64,000 nucleotides of DNA from CALROG01 sp943369755 (lineage in GTDB: Bacteria > Pseudomonadota > Gammaproteobacteria > Burkholderiales > Burkholderiaceae_C). Positions 18,668 to 26,491 of this stretch are shown here, piece by piece. The notes under the pieces are model-generated. The model was not told where the DNA came from. It did not search any database and was given only the letters and a program-made list of their open reading frames with translations. The translations under genes were made by a program, and so were the position numbers. Each line of letters starts with the position of its first letter. Position 1 is the first letter of the stretch. Location: NCBI GenBank assembly GCA_943369755.1, contig CALROG020000006.1, positions 62,001 through 126,000 of the forward strand, in the 5' to 3' direction.

Positions 18668-18979
18668 ATGGTCCTCCTCGAATTCGCCATGAACCCGCCC
18701 GACCGCGGCGACGGCGTCAGCACCTATGTGGCGCGCATCCTGGATGTGATTGACCGCAGCGGCGTGGCCTACCAGCTCACGCCCATGGGCACGATTCTGG
18801 AGGGCAACTTTGACGAGGTGATGGCGGTCGTGGCCGCCTGCTTCCGCGCGCTGGAGCCCGATTGCCCGCGCATTGGTATGAACCTCAAGATGGACTACAA
18901 GCCCGGTGCCGAGTCGCGGCTTAAGGCCAAGGTAGATGCGGTCGAGCGCAAGGTGGGGCGCAAACTCCACACTGGCTGA
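18668..18979 (+). CDS. MTH1187-family thiamine-binding protein
   Basis: 103 aa. Matches the small DUF77 / thiamine-binding family: VLLEFAMNPPDRGDGVSTYVAR, YQLTPMGTILEGNFDEVMAVV, and a C-terminal helix KAKVDAVERKVGRKL. Members form ferredoxin-like tetramers that bind thiamine or a related ligand. Start at ATG 18668, where the family alignment begins; an ATG eight codons upstream is less likely. Divergent from the Mrr-like gene. Confidence 0.85.
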   Translation: MVLLEFAMNPPDRGDGVSTYVARILDVIDRSGVAYQLTPMGTILEGNFDEVMAVVAACFRALEPDCPRIGMNLKMDYKPGAESRLKAKVDAVERKVGRKLHTG

Positions 18980-19119
18980 GCGGGCGCGCCCCGTTCACCC
19001 GCCCAAACCCGCATCTCGCGCCACTGCGCCGCCGTTCCGTCGCAACGCACCCCTTCGGTGCCCTGCCCGCTCCTACCATCGCCTCCGTTGCAACCCAGTC
19101 AACGCCAACGGAGCCCACC

Positions 19120-20142
19120 ATGCACCCCTCACATCGCAAACTCAACCTCACTTTCACCCTCACTCTTTGCGGCCTGCTGCTCACGGCAGCCCAGGCCATG
19201 GCCTCGCAGGCCGGCATGCGCCAGGTCACCATTGCGGGCACCGCGGCCGACGCCGCGCCCATCACGGCCGTTTTGTACTACCCCACGCAGGCGGCCGCGC
19301 GCACCATTCCCATGGGCCCGTTCAGCGTGAACGTGGCCATGCAGGCGGTGCCAGAGGCCAAGGTCAAGGGCCTGATTCTTTTGAGCCACGGCACCCGCGG
19401 CACCGAGCTGGGGCACACCAGCCTGGCCGAGGCGCTGGCGCAAAGCGGCTACCTGGTGGCGGCCTTGCGCCACCCCGGCGACAACTGGCAAGACGGCTCG
19501 CTACGCCAGACCAACCTGGCGCGCTACGCCACCGCGCGGCCGCAACAGGCCTCGCGCGTGATCGACGCCTTGCTCAAAGACCCTGAGTGGAAAGACCGCA
19601 TCGCCAGCGACGCCAAGGGGCCGCGCGTGGGCGCGCTGGGGCATTCAGCCGGTGGCTACACCGTGCTGGCGCTGGCAGGTGCCCGGCCCGACCCGGCGCG
19701 CTTTGACGCGCATTGCAAGGCCGACAGGGCCAGCGACCCGATCTTTTGCAGCACCGGCGACGGGTCGGCACCGGCCACGGCGGCTATACCGGCATTGGCC
19801 GATGCGCGCGTGCGGGCCGTGGTGGCGCTGGCACCCATGGGGGCTGTGCTCACTGCGGCATCGCTGGCGCAAATTCGCATTCCGGTGTTGGTTTACGTCC
19901 CGCAGCTAGACCGCTTTCTGGTGCCGCGCTTTCATGGCGAATGGGTGGCGGCCAATATTCCTGGCGTTGAACTGCGCCGGGTGCCCAACGCCTGGCACTT
20001 CGCCTTTATGGACGCAGCCAGCATGCCCATTGCGTCGGAAGACGGCGACATCAGTGCCAACCCACCGGGCTTTGACCGCAAGGCACTGCTGGGCCAGTTG
20101 CAGCGCGAGCTGCCCGCGTTTTTCGACAAGGCATTGAACTGA
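19120..20142 (+). CDS. Exported alpha/beta hydrolase, dienelactone-hydrolase-like
   Basis: 340 aa with a signal peptide (to about residue 29, AQAMASQ). Shares the plan of the hydrolase at 4897-5970: VLYYPTQ near the start, LILLSHGTRGTELGHTSLAEAL, nucleophile elbow GALGHSAGGYT (Ser176), and a late His in PNAWHFAFMDA. A Cys pair (HCKADRASDPIFCS) may form a disulfide in the periplasm. Probably an esterase or lactonase of unknown substrate. Monocistronic; converges on the SRAP gene. Confidence 0.85.
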   Translation: MHPSHRKLNLTFTLTLCGLLLTAAQAMASQAGMRQVTIAGTAADAAPITAVLYYPTQAAARTIPMGPFSVNVAMQAVPEAKVKGLILLSHGTRGTELGHTSLAEALAQSGYLVAALRHPGDNWQDGSLRQTNLARYATARPQQASRVIDALLKDPEWKDRIASDAKGPRVGALGHSAGGYTVLALAGARPDPARFDAHCKADRASDPIFCSTGDGSAPATAAIPALADARVRAVVALAPMGAVLTAASLAQIRIPVLVYVPQLDRFLVPRFHGEWVAANIPGVELRRVPNAWHFAFMDAASMPIASEDGDISANPPGFDRKALLGQLQRELPAFFDKALN

Positions 20143-20178
20143 GAGTCAACAGAACAACGGCGCGGCCTGTGGGCTTTT

Positions 20179-20847
20179 TCACGACGGTTTGCGTGGCGGC
20201 AGCAGGCGGGGGCCGCCCTCCAGCGGCCCGGGCCAGGGCTTGAAAAAGTTGGCCGCCTCTGCCACCGGGCAGGCCAGCCAGGCGTCGTAATCGGCCGGGC
20301 TCAAAATCACAACCATGCGCTTTTCTTCACCGGGCTTGTGGAACTGGTTGTAAAACGGGTGGGCGTCGGCATTGACGGTGAGCATGGCAAACGTCAGCCG
20401 CTCATTGCCCAGCGGGTCGCGCCAGCGCGTCCAGATGCCCGCAATGCCAAACGGCGTGCCGTCTGGCTGGTGAATAAACCAGCGCTCGGCCTTGCCCAGG
20501 GCGTTGTAGCGTGGCTCGTAAACCCCTTCCACCGGCACGATGCAGCGCTGCCCCCGCCGCCAGGCGTCGCGAAAGCTCGGCTTCACCGCCACGGTTTCGC
20601 TGCGGGCGTTGTAGGTGCGCCGCCCGGCCGCCAGCTCGGTGGCAAAGAAGGGCAGCAGGCCAAAATGCCCGTCGTCCACCACGCGCTCAATCGGCTGGCC
20701 GCCCGGGCCAGCCGGGCGCAACCGGATGAATGGCGCCAGGCCGGTAGGCCACACATCCACCGGCGGCTCGGTGCGCGGGTCGCGGTGCACGCCAAAATGG
20801 CTCAACAGCCAGTCAGACCGGGTGACGGGGACGTAGTTGGAACACAT
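20179..20847 (-). CDS. SRAP/HMCES-family abasic-site shielding protein (YedK-like)
   Basis: 222 aa. SOS-response-associated peptidase fold. Cys2, exposed once Met is removed (MCSNYVPV), forms the covalent thiazolidine link with abasic DNA; the other active-site residues are visible as YNARSETV (Asn), CIVPVEGVYEP (Glu) and the His in YNQFHKPGEEKRMVVIL. It protects abasic sites in single-stranded DNA during replication. Stands alone, convergent with the alpha/beta hydrolase gene and divergent from the nucleotidyltransferase gene. Confidence 0.95.
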   Translation of the reverse strand: MCSNYVPVTRSDWLLSHFGVHRDPRTEPPVDVWPTGLAPFIRLRPAGPGGQPIERVVDDGHFGLLPFFATELAAGRRTYNARSETVAVKPSFRDAWRRGQRCIVPVEGVYEPRYNALGKAERWFIHQPDGTPFGIAGIWTRWRDPLGNERLTFAMLTVNADAHPFYNQFHKPGEEKRMVVILSPADYDAWLACPVAEAANFFKPWPGPLEGGPRLLPPRKPS

Positions 20848-21000
20848 GGGGCCAGTTTTATTTCACGTATTGGCAAAGTATGTCCCGATTCGGCGGGTGG
20901 GGCTGAAAACCGGCGATGGCCTCAGCGCCTGTGTCGCGCGCAAGGCGGGCCGCAGACTGCGCAACGCATGAACAGGCACGGCGCAGCTAAACTCCGGTCC

Positions 21001-21309
21001 ATGCATCCCGCCATTGCCCAACACCGCGCCGGCATTTCCGCCATATGCCAGCGCTACCGCATCCACCGCCTGGAGGTGTTTGGCTCGGCCGCGCGTGCTG
21101 ATGACTTTGACCCCGAGCGCAGCGACGCTGACTTTTTGGTGGAGTTTGCGCCAGACGTTCAGCCGGGGCTGGCCACGTTCTTTGGCGCCAAGTCTGCGTT
21201 GGAGGCACTCTTGGGGCGCGATGTGGACCTGGTGGAAGCAGGCTCGGTGCGCAACCCCTACGTGCTGGCCAGCATCAACCACAGCCGTGAAGCCATCTAT
21301 GCAGCGTGA
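21001..21309 (+). CDS. MNT-type minimal nucleotidyltransferase (MntA antitoxin-like)
   Basis: 102 aa. A minimal nucleotidyltransferase: HRLEVFGSAARADDFDPERSDADFLVEF contains the GSxxR...SDxD catalytic site, with a third Asp in GRDVDLVEAGSVRNPYV. In MntA-HepT systems this protein AMPylates and neutralises the HEPN toxin HepT. Here the following hepT-like frame, overlapping by 11 nt, breaks off after about 20 recognisable residues, so this antitoxin seems to be left without a toxin. Confidence 0.85.
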   Translation: MHPAIAQHRAGISAICQRYRIHRLEVFGSAARADDFDPERSDADFLVEFAPDVQPGLATFFGAKSALEALLGRDVDLVEAGSVRNPYVLASINHSREAIYAA

Positions 21310-21391
21310 CCCGCGCGCATTCTTGTGGGATGTGCGTGAATCCGCGCTGGGCGCGATTCAGGTGGGCGATGGGGTGCGGGTGGTGGTCTGA
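21299..21391 (+). pseudogene. Truncated hepT (DUF86 HEPN toxin) remnant
   Basis: A 30-codon frame overlapping the end of the MNT gene. MQRDPRAFLWDVRESALGAIQ matches the start of DUF86/HepT proteins, which are normally 110-140 aa and carry the catalytic RxxxxxH site later. Here the homology ends after about 21 residues and the frame closes after a Val-rich tail; nothing HepT-like follows before the TerB gene. Deletion remnant. Confidence 0.6.
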
Positions 21392-21436
21392 ATCACACAG
21401 CGGGAACCTTGCCCCCGCCGCGCCGCTCCATAGCCC

Positions 21437-21898
21437 ATGCTCAACACCCTTTCAGAACTTTTCAGCCGGCTCACGGCTCCGCCCGGCGCAGAGTCTGCCG
21501 CTGACCACGCCCACACGCTGCAACTGGCCGCTGCGGTGCTGATTGCAGAGGTGATGCGGGCGCAGTCTGGCGTGAGCCCGGCCGAGCGCGATGCGGCGCT
21601 GGCAGCACTGCAGCGCCGGTTTGCGCTGGACGCCAACGAACTGGCTCGCCTGCTGGCCCAGGCCGAAGCGCAGGCCGCGCAGGCGAATGACTTTTACCGC
21701 TTCACCAGCCAGCTCAACGACCGTTGCAGCCAGCCCGACAAGGTCGCGCTGATTGAAGCCATGTGGCAGGTGGCCTATGCCGACGGCCATCTGGATGCGC
21801 ATGAGAACCACGTCATCAGCAAGGTGGCGGGCCTGCTGCATGTGACGCATGGCGAATACATCGCCGCCAAGCTGCACGCCCGGGAACAGGCGGGCTGA
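21437..21898 (+). CDS. TerB-family protein
   Basis: 153 aa all-helical protein matching the TerB tellurite-resistance fold: LQLAAAVLIAEVMRAQSGVSPAER and, in the second half, LIEAMWQVAYADGHLDAHENHVISKVAGLL with acidic residues that bind metal in TerB. Isolated TerB proteins like this are widespread in Proteobacteria and are not by themselves evidence for tellurite resistance. Starts 45 bp after the hepT remnant. Confidence 0.85.
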   Translation: MLNTLSELFSRLTAPPGAESAADHAHTLQLAAAVLIAEVMRAQSGVSPAERDAALAALQRRFALDANELARLLAQAEAQAAQANDFYRFTSQLNDRCSQPDKVALIEAMWQVAYADGHLDAHENHVISKVAGLLHVTHGEYIAAKLHAREQAG

Positions 21899-21928
21899 GC
21901 CGCGCAGGCGGCGCTCGCCCCCGGCCTT

Positions 21929-22525
21929 TCAGCCCTGCGCGTGCTTGCCCGCGCTCCAGCCGCGCTCACCCGCCGCGTCCACCGCCACCTGCTGGGGAAC
22001 GGCTTCCAGCGGGGTGGCCATGGTGTCGTTCCAGCGGTTCAAAAAGCCGAACATCGCCACCACGCCCAACAGTTCCACCACCTCGCCCTCGCTCCAGTGC
22101 TCGCGCAGGCGGGCAAACAGTGCGTCGGTCACCTCATTGGGTTGGGCGGCGGCGGCCAGCGCAAAGTCCAGCGCCACGCGCTCACGCGGGGTGTAGTGCG
22201 GGCTGGTGGCATAAACCCACACGTCTGCCAGCTTGGCCTCGGTCACGCCAAAGTTTTTGGCACCCAGCAGGGTGTGGGCCTGGCAGTACAGGCAGCCAGC
22301 GGCCTTGCTGGCCACATGGCCCACCAGCCGGCGAAAGCCCAGGTCCACCTCGCCGGCAGGGTCCATCACCGCGCCATTGAGCTGGGCAAACGCCTGCACC
22401 AGGCGGGGTTTGCGCTGCATCGTCAGCACACTGTTGGGGGTGAAGCCCAGCGTGGAGAGAAAGAAGTCAAAGTGCGGCTTGAGCTCGGGCGTGGTCTCGG
22501 GCGGCAGCGGTTGGAGTCGGGGCAT
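21929..22525 (-). CDS. Carboxymuconolactone decarboxylase / AhpD-like peroxidase-related protein
   Basis: 198 aa from ATG 22525 (MPRLQPLPPE); an ATG seven codons upstream is possible. The AhpD-like core has GFTPNSVLTMQRKPRLVQAF and the CxxC active site with downstream His in AAGCLYCQAHTLLGAKNFG, then VALDFALAAAAQPNEV and VELLGVVAMFGFLNRWND. The CxxC...H site supports thiol-dependent peroxidase activity. Divergent from the flavin-binding protein gene, with which it may share a promoter. Confidence 0.88.
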   Translation of the reverse strand: MPRLQPLPPETTPELKPHFDFFLSTLGFTPNSVLTMQRKPRLVQAFAQLNGAVMDPAGEVDLGFRRLVGHVASKAAGCLYCQAHTLLGAKNFGVTEAKLADVWVYATSPHYTPRERVALDFALAAAAQPNEVTDALFARLREHWSEGEVVELLGVVAMFGFLNRWNDTMATPLEAVPQQVAVDAAGERGWSAGKHAQG

Positions 22526-22581
22526 GGCGCAGGGACTTTCTGGCAAAAAAGCAAAGTATGTCTTGCTTCGATAATCCGGTC

Positions 22582-23199
22582 ATGACTTTGCTGACCACCC
22601 CCGAATCCCTGCGCACCCTGTACGAGCCCACGCGTGAACGCTCCGCCGCCAAGGAGCTGCCGCAGCTGGACGTGCATGCCACGCGCTTCATTGGCCTGTC
22701 GCCCTTCGTGGTGCTGGCCACCGGCGGGGTGGACGGCATGGACGCATCGCCGCGCGGCGGCGCGCCGGGCTTTGTGAAGGTGGTCAACGCGCACACGCTG
22801 CTGATTCCCGATTCGCCGGGCAACAACCGGCTGGACACATTGCAAAACATCATCCACACGCCGCAGGTAGGCCTGATGTTCATGGTGCCGGGCGTGGACG
22901 AGACGCTGCGCGTCAACGGCACGGCGGTGCTGTCGGTCGACGAGACCGAGCGCACGCTGTGCCAGGACGCCCGCCGCGTGCCCAAGCTCGTCATTCGCGT
23001 CACGGTGCAGGCCAGCTACCTGCACTGCGCCAAGGCGCTGATGCGCTCCGAGCTGTGGAACCCCACCCACCACCAACCCCGCACCTGCATGCCCAGCATG
23101 GGTGAAATGCTGCGCGACCAGGTGGCGGGCAAGGTCAGCCCCGGCACGGTGTTTGAAACACAGGAGCAGATGCTGGAGCGGTACCGGCAGACGCTGTAG
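22582..23199 (+). CDS. Pyridoxamine 5'-phosphate oxidase-like FMN-binding protein
   Basis: 205 aa from ATG 22582 (MTLLTTPESLRTLYEP); an in-frame ATG lies eight codons earlier. The split-barrel pattern fits the MSMEG_1061-like branch: FIGLSPFVVLATGGVDGMDASPRGGAPGFV, IPDSPGNNRLDTLQNIIHTPQVGLMFMVPG and VNGTAVLS (segments read separately). Expected to bind FMN and reduce small molecules. Divergent from the AhpD-like gene, so both may belong to a redox-stress response. Confidence 0.88.
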   Translation: MTLLTTPESLRTLYEPTRERSAAKELPQLDVHATRFIGLSPFVVLATGGVDGMDASPRGGAPGFVKVVNAHTLLIPDSPGNNRLDTLQNIIHTPQVGLMFMVPGVDETLRVNGTAVLSVDETERTLCQDARRVPKLVIRVTVQASYLHCAKALMRSELWNPTHHQPRTCMPSMGEMLRDQVAGKVSPGTVFETQEQMLERYRQTL

Positions 23200-23345
23200 G
23201 CCAGGCGGCGCTCATCAATTTATTGCGCGGCCTTGTAAGGTTGGCTTGGCGGGTTCGACTACGCCCCTAGCAGTTGCTGAAAACCCCTTGTCGGCAACCA
23301 GCACTTTGCGTGTAGTAACCCCACTAAACCCAGGAGCCCCCTTCT

Positions 23346-24359
23346 ATGAAAACGCTGGTCCTATCCGCCGTGGCAGCCGCCACCACTGTCTTGAGCCTGA
23401 ACGCATTGGCGCAGTCGCCTGCCGCCGCACCGGTTGACCCCAACGCTTTTTTGAACCAGTTTGAAGCCACCTTCAGCAAGTTCGAGGGCTTTCGCCGATC
23501 CGGGGCCAAGGGCATTTGCGCCATGGGCGAGTTTGTCGGCACGGCGGATGCCCGCGCGCTGTCCTCGTCTTCGGCCTTCAGCGGCAGGCCGGTGCCAGTG
23601 GTGGTGCGCTTCTCGGTTGGCGGAGCCAACCCGAAGGCACCCGACAACGCCAAGAGCCAGCGCAATCTGGCGCTGCAGTTCAACCTGCCGGGCGGCGAGT
23701 CGTGGCAGATGGGCAATATCTCGGCCCCGGTGTTTGGCGCTTCTTCACCGCAGCAGTTCTTTGGCCGCCTGGCTTCGCTGCAACCCGACCCTGCCACCAA
23801 GATGGCAGACCCGGCCAAGGTCAAGGCCTTTGCTGACGCCAACCCGGAGGTGCTGCTGCAAGGTAAGCATTTCGCATCGCAACCCGTGCCGGCCAGCTTC
23901 GGGGCGGTCAACTACTGGGGCGTGCACGCCTTTGGCTTTGTCAACGCCAGTGGTGCCAAGCAATTCGGCAAGTGGATTTTTGAGCCGGTGGGCGGCGTTC
24001 AGGGCCTGAGCGACGACGAAGCCAAGGCCAAGGGCCCCAGCTTTCTGTTTGACGACCTGCGCCAACGGGTGAAAGACGGCAAGGTGGCCTTCAACTTCAA
24101 CCTGGAGCTGGCCCAGGCCGGCGACAAGATCGACAGCGCCACGGTGCCGCTGCCCGAGGGCCGCAAAAAGGTCAACCTGGGGCTGCTCAAGGTGACCTCG
24201 GTGGCTGAAGACGCTGGCGGCGCGTGCCTGACGATCACCTTCAATCCGATGGTCTTGCCCAAGGGCGTGGAGCCGTCTGCCGACCCGATGATTGCGGCCC
24301 GCGCAGCCCCTTACGCCATCGGGCTGGGCCGCCGTCTCACAGAAGGCCCGAAGCAGTAA
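23346..24359 (+). CDS. Catalase-family peroxidase (SrpA-like), exported
   Basis: 337 aa with a signal peptide (to about LNALAQ, residue 23). The catalase core is recognisable: VVVRFSVGGANPKAPD, LALQFNLPGGE, MGNISAPVFGASSPQQFFG, WGVHAFGFVNASG, and the heme-side segment DPMIAARAAPYAIGLGRRL with the proximal Tyr. SrpA-type periplasmic proteins are heme peroxidases of about 330-360 aa. The distal catalytic His, normally in an 'R-x-x-H-A-K-G' context, appears to be Gly53 here (FRRSGAKGIC), which would weaken or change activity. RBS AGGAG 11 nt upstream of the start. Confidence 0.88.
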   Translation: MKTLVLSAVAAATTVLSLNALAQSPAAAPVDPNAFLNQFEATFSKFEGFRRSGAKGICAMGEFVGTADARALSSSSAFSGRPVPVVVRFSVGGANPKAPDNAKSQRNLALQFNLPGGESWQMGNISAPVFGASSPQQFFGRLASLQPDPATKMADPAKVKAFADANPEVLLQGKHFASQPVPASFGAVNYWGVHAFGFVNASGAKQFGKWIFEPVGGVQGLSDDEAKAKGPSFLFDDLRQRVKDGKVAFNFNLELAQAGDKIDSATVPLPEGRKKVNLGLLKVTSVAEDAGGACLTITFNPMVLPKGVEPSADPMIAARAAPYAIGLGRRLTEGPKQ

Positions 24360-24378
24360 CCACCCCAGCGCGCGGTGG

Positions 24379-25296
24379 TCAGCCCAACACAAAGCTGATC
24401 GCCGCGCACACCGCCACCGCCTGGGCGGCATTGCACTGCTGCGGCGTGACGCGCGGGCTGTCGGGGTACACCTCGGTGGTGGTGGTGTAGCGTGCGCCAG
24501 TAACGCTGGCGCACAGGCCCAGCGCCTTCAGCGGGTAGCGGATCACGCCGTGGCCCGCCACCGGTGTGCCAATCATTTCGCCCTGCGCGTCGGCCGGCGC
24601 AATCGGTGTCACCCGCTCCACCGCCGCAATGATGGCGCGCTGGAATTCAGGTTGCGGGTTCTCGGTGTCGTCCACCAGATAGAAGCCGTCGGGAATGCTG
24701 CCGGGCTCAAAGGCCTTGCCGTCACGCGCCGCCAGCGCGGGGCGGTATTCGGATTCATCGGTGTCGGTGGTTTCGTGCAGGTCAATGTGGGCCTCAAACT
24801 GGCCCTGCCAGCGGGCTACCAGCTGCATCAGCGCCCCCGCCTCCTGCGCCGGGCTGGGGTGGCGAAATGACCGGTTGGGGTCAACCGCGTCATGGTTCCA
24901 GCGGTGAATGCGCTCGTAAGCCCAGGGGCTGACACAGGGCACCACCAGCAGGTTCACACGCTGTGCAAATGCCTCAGCATGTTGATCCAGAAAAAGCAGC
25001 GCGCCATGCACGCCACTGGTTTCGTAGCCATGCACACCGCCTGTCACCAGCACGCCGGGCAGGCCCGGGTTCCAGCGGCCGACGCGAATGGCCTGCAAGG
25101 GGTAGCGCTCGCCGGCATAAGCGACCTCGCCATACGGCAAGACCTCAAACCGTGCGGCCAGCCGCGCAAGCGGGCCCAGCACATCGTCGGCGTAGCTGCG
25201 GTGGCGCTTTTGACCAGCCCGCCACAAATCAAGCTCGGCCGGGCCCCAGGGCAGGCCGGGGGTTCCAATGGGATAGGTCTTGGCGTGGCCGGTCAT
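24379..25296 (-). CDS. M14-family zinc carboxypeptidase-like protein
   Basis: 305 aa from ATG 25296 (MTGHAKTYPIGTPGLPW). M14 / succinylglutamate desuccinylase-like fold: zinc ligands in VTGGVHGYETSGVHGAL (His and Glu) and in EAHIDLHETTDTDESE (His), with the probable catalytic Glu in TTTEVYPD near the C-terminus. Cytoplasmic, as there is no signal peptide. Substrate unknown; members cleave C-terminal residues or amide-linked groups. Lies 11 nt after the stop of the ylqF gene and is probably cotranscribed with it. Confidence 0.85.
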   Translation of the reverse strand: MTGHAKTYPIGTPGLPWGPAELDLWRAGQKRHRSYADDVLGPLARLAARFEVLPYGEVAYAGERYPLQAIRVGRWNPGLPGVLVTGGVHGYETSGVHGALLFLDQHAEAFAQRVNLLVVPCVSPWAYERIHRWNHDAVDPNRSFRHPSPAQEAGALMQLVARWQGQFEAHIDLHETTDTDESEYRPALAARDGKAFEPGSIPDGFYLVDDTENPQPEFQRAIIAAVERVTPIAPADAQGEMIGTPVAGHGVIRYPLKALGLCASVTGARYTTTTEVYPDSPRVTPQQCNAAQAVAVCAAISFVLG

Positions 25297-25306
25297 GGGG
25301 CAGCGC

Positions 25307-26239
25307 TCAGTCTTCTTCTGGCTGGCTGGGGCTTTTGCCCTTGCGCGCCTCTTTTTTGGCCTTGCGCTTTTCTTCCAGTACCAGGCCTTGCGCCAGCCAC
25401 TGCGCATACTCGGCGGGTGTTTCCAGGGTGATGCGGCCCAGCGTGTTGGTACGAAACTCTGTGATGACGATTTCCGCAGCCTTCTGGGTGTTGATCCTGC
25501 CCTTGCCCAGCAGCGCGCCGCGCTGGCGGCCCACTGACTCCAGCACCTCTTCGTCTTTCATCTGCTGCACGTCCGCCAGCTTGAAGCGCGCCTCCAGCAG
25601 CGGCGCATAGTGCTGGCGCAGGTAGTCCAGCAGTTCGAGCGCCACCTCTTCTTCGTCGTAGGCGTTGCGCCCAATGGCACCGCTGGCCGCCAGGTTGAAG
25701 CCGCTTTGCGCCACGATGATGCGCGGCCACAGCATGCCGGGCGTGTCGTACAGATAAAAGTCGTCGGCCAGGGTAATGCGCTGCTCCAGCTTGGTGATGC
25801 CGGCTTCGTCACCGGTCTTGGCATGGCGCTTGTTGGTCAGCGCGTTGATCAGTGTGGACTTGCCCACATTGGGTACGCCGCAGGTCAGCACGCGCATGGG
25901 CTTGGCCAGCCCGCCGCGCCCGGGTGCCAGCTGCTGACAGGCCGCCGCCAGGGGCTGCACCGCCGCCGCATTGCTGGCCTGCAAGGCAATGGCCCGGGTG
26001 CCGGGCTGCGCGTTGTAGTGGGCCAGCCAGGCTTGGGTTTGCAGCGGGTCGGCCATGTCCTGTTTGTTCAGGATCTTCAAGGTGGGTTTGTGGCCGGTCA
26101 TCTCGGCCAGCAAGGGGTTGGCGCTGCTGGCCGGCAGCCGCGCGTCCAGCACCTCGATGACGACGTCAATGTCCTTGATGCGCTCGGCAATTGCCTTGCG
26201 CGTGAGGTTCATATGGCCTGGGAACCACTGGATGGCCAT
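25307..26239 (-). CDS. ylqF: YlqF/RbgA-type ribosome biogenesis GTPase
   Basis: 310 aa circularly permuted GTPase. Motif order is G4 (LNKQDMAD), then G1 (TCGVPNVGKSTLIN), G3 (LYDTPGMLWP), the hallmark of this family. The N-terminal IQWFPGHMNLTRKAI is diagnostic for YlqF/RbgA, which assists late assembly of the large ribosomal subunit. Basic C-terminal tail (EKRKAKKEARKGK). First gene of a probable two-gene unit with the M14 gene. Confidence 0.95.
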   Translation of the reverse strand: MAIQWFPGHMNLTRKAIAERIKDIDVVIEVLDARLPASSANPLLAEMTGHKPTLKILNKQDMADPLQTQAWLAHYNAQPGTRAIALQASNAAAVQPLAAACQQLAPGRGGLAKPMRVLTCGVPNVGKSTLINALTNKRHAKTGDEAGITKLEQRITLADDFYLYDTPGMLWPRIIVAQSGFNLAASGAIGRNAYDEEEVALELLDYLRQHYAPLLEARFKLADVQQMKDEEVLESVGRQRGALLGKGRINTQKAAEIVITEFRTNTLGRITLETPAEYAQWLAQGLVLEEKRKAKKEARKGKSPSQPEED

Positions 26240-26310
26240 GCTGTGCGTTACCTGAGTTGAGACGGTTGGGTGTGGGGGAGGATGCTAACACCGGTGCCAG
26301 GCCCCTATTC

Positions 26311-26352
26311 GCTATGCTTTTGATAGTGGCTCACGCAATCTACATGCGGGCT
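26311..26352 (+). repeat. 42-bp double-hairpin repeat, copy 3 (intergenic)
   Basis: Starts GCTATGCTTTTGATAGTGGC, continues TCACGCA and ends ATGCGGGCT. Lies in the 252-bp gap between the divergent ylqF and membrane GGDEF-like genes. The rest of this gap shows no gene. Confidence 0.88.
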
Positions 26353-26491
26353 TGGGGCATATTTCACAGTTTCCCGCGCCGCTTTTGCCCTATATTGGCC
26401 CGCTTATGCGCCGCATTCCCCCAAACAGCCTGCCGCACCCCCGCGCGTGGCCATGCACTCGCCCACGTGTAGCCCCAGGCCGAGGTGGCTT

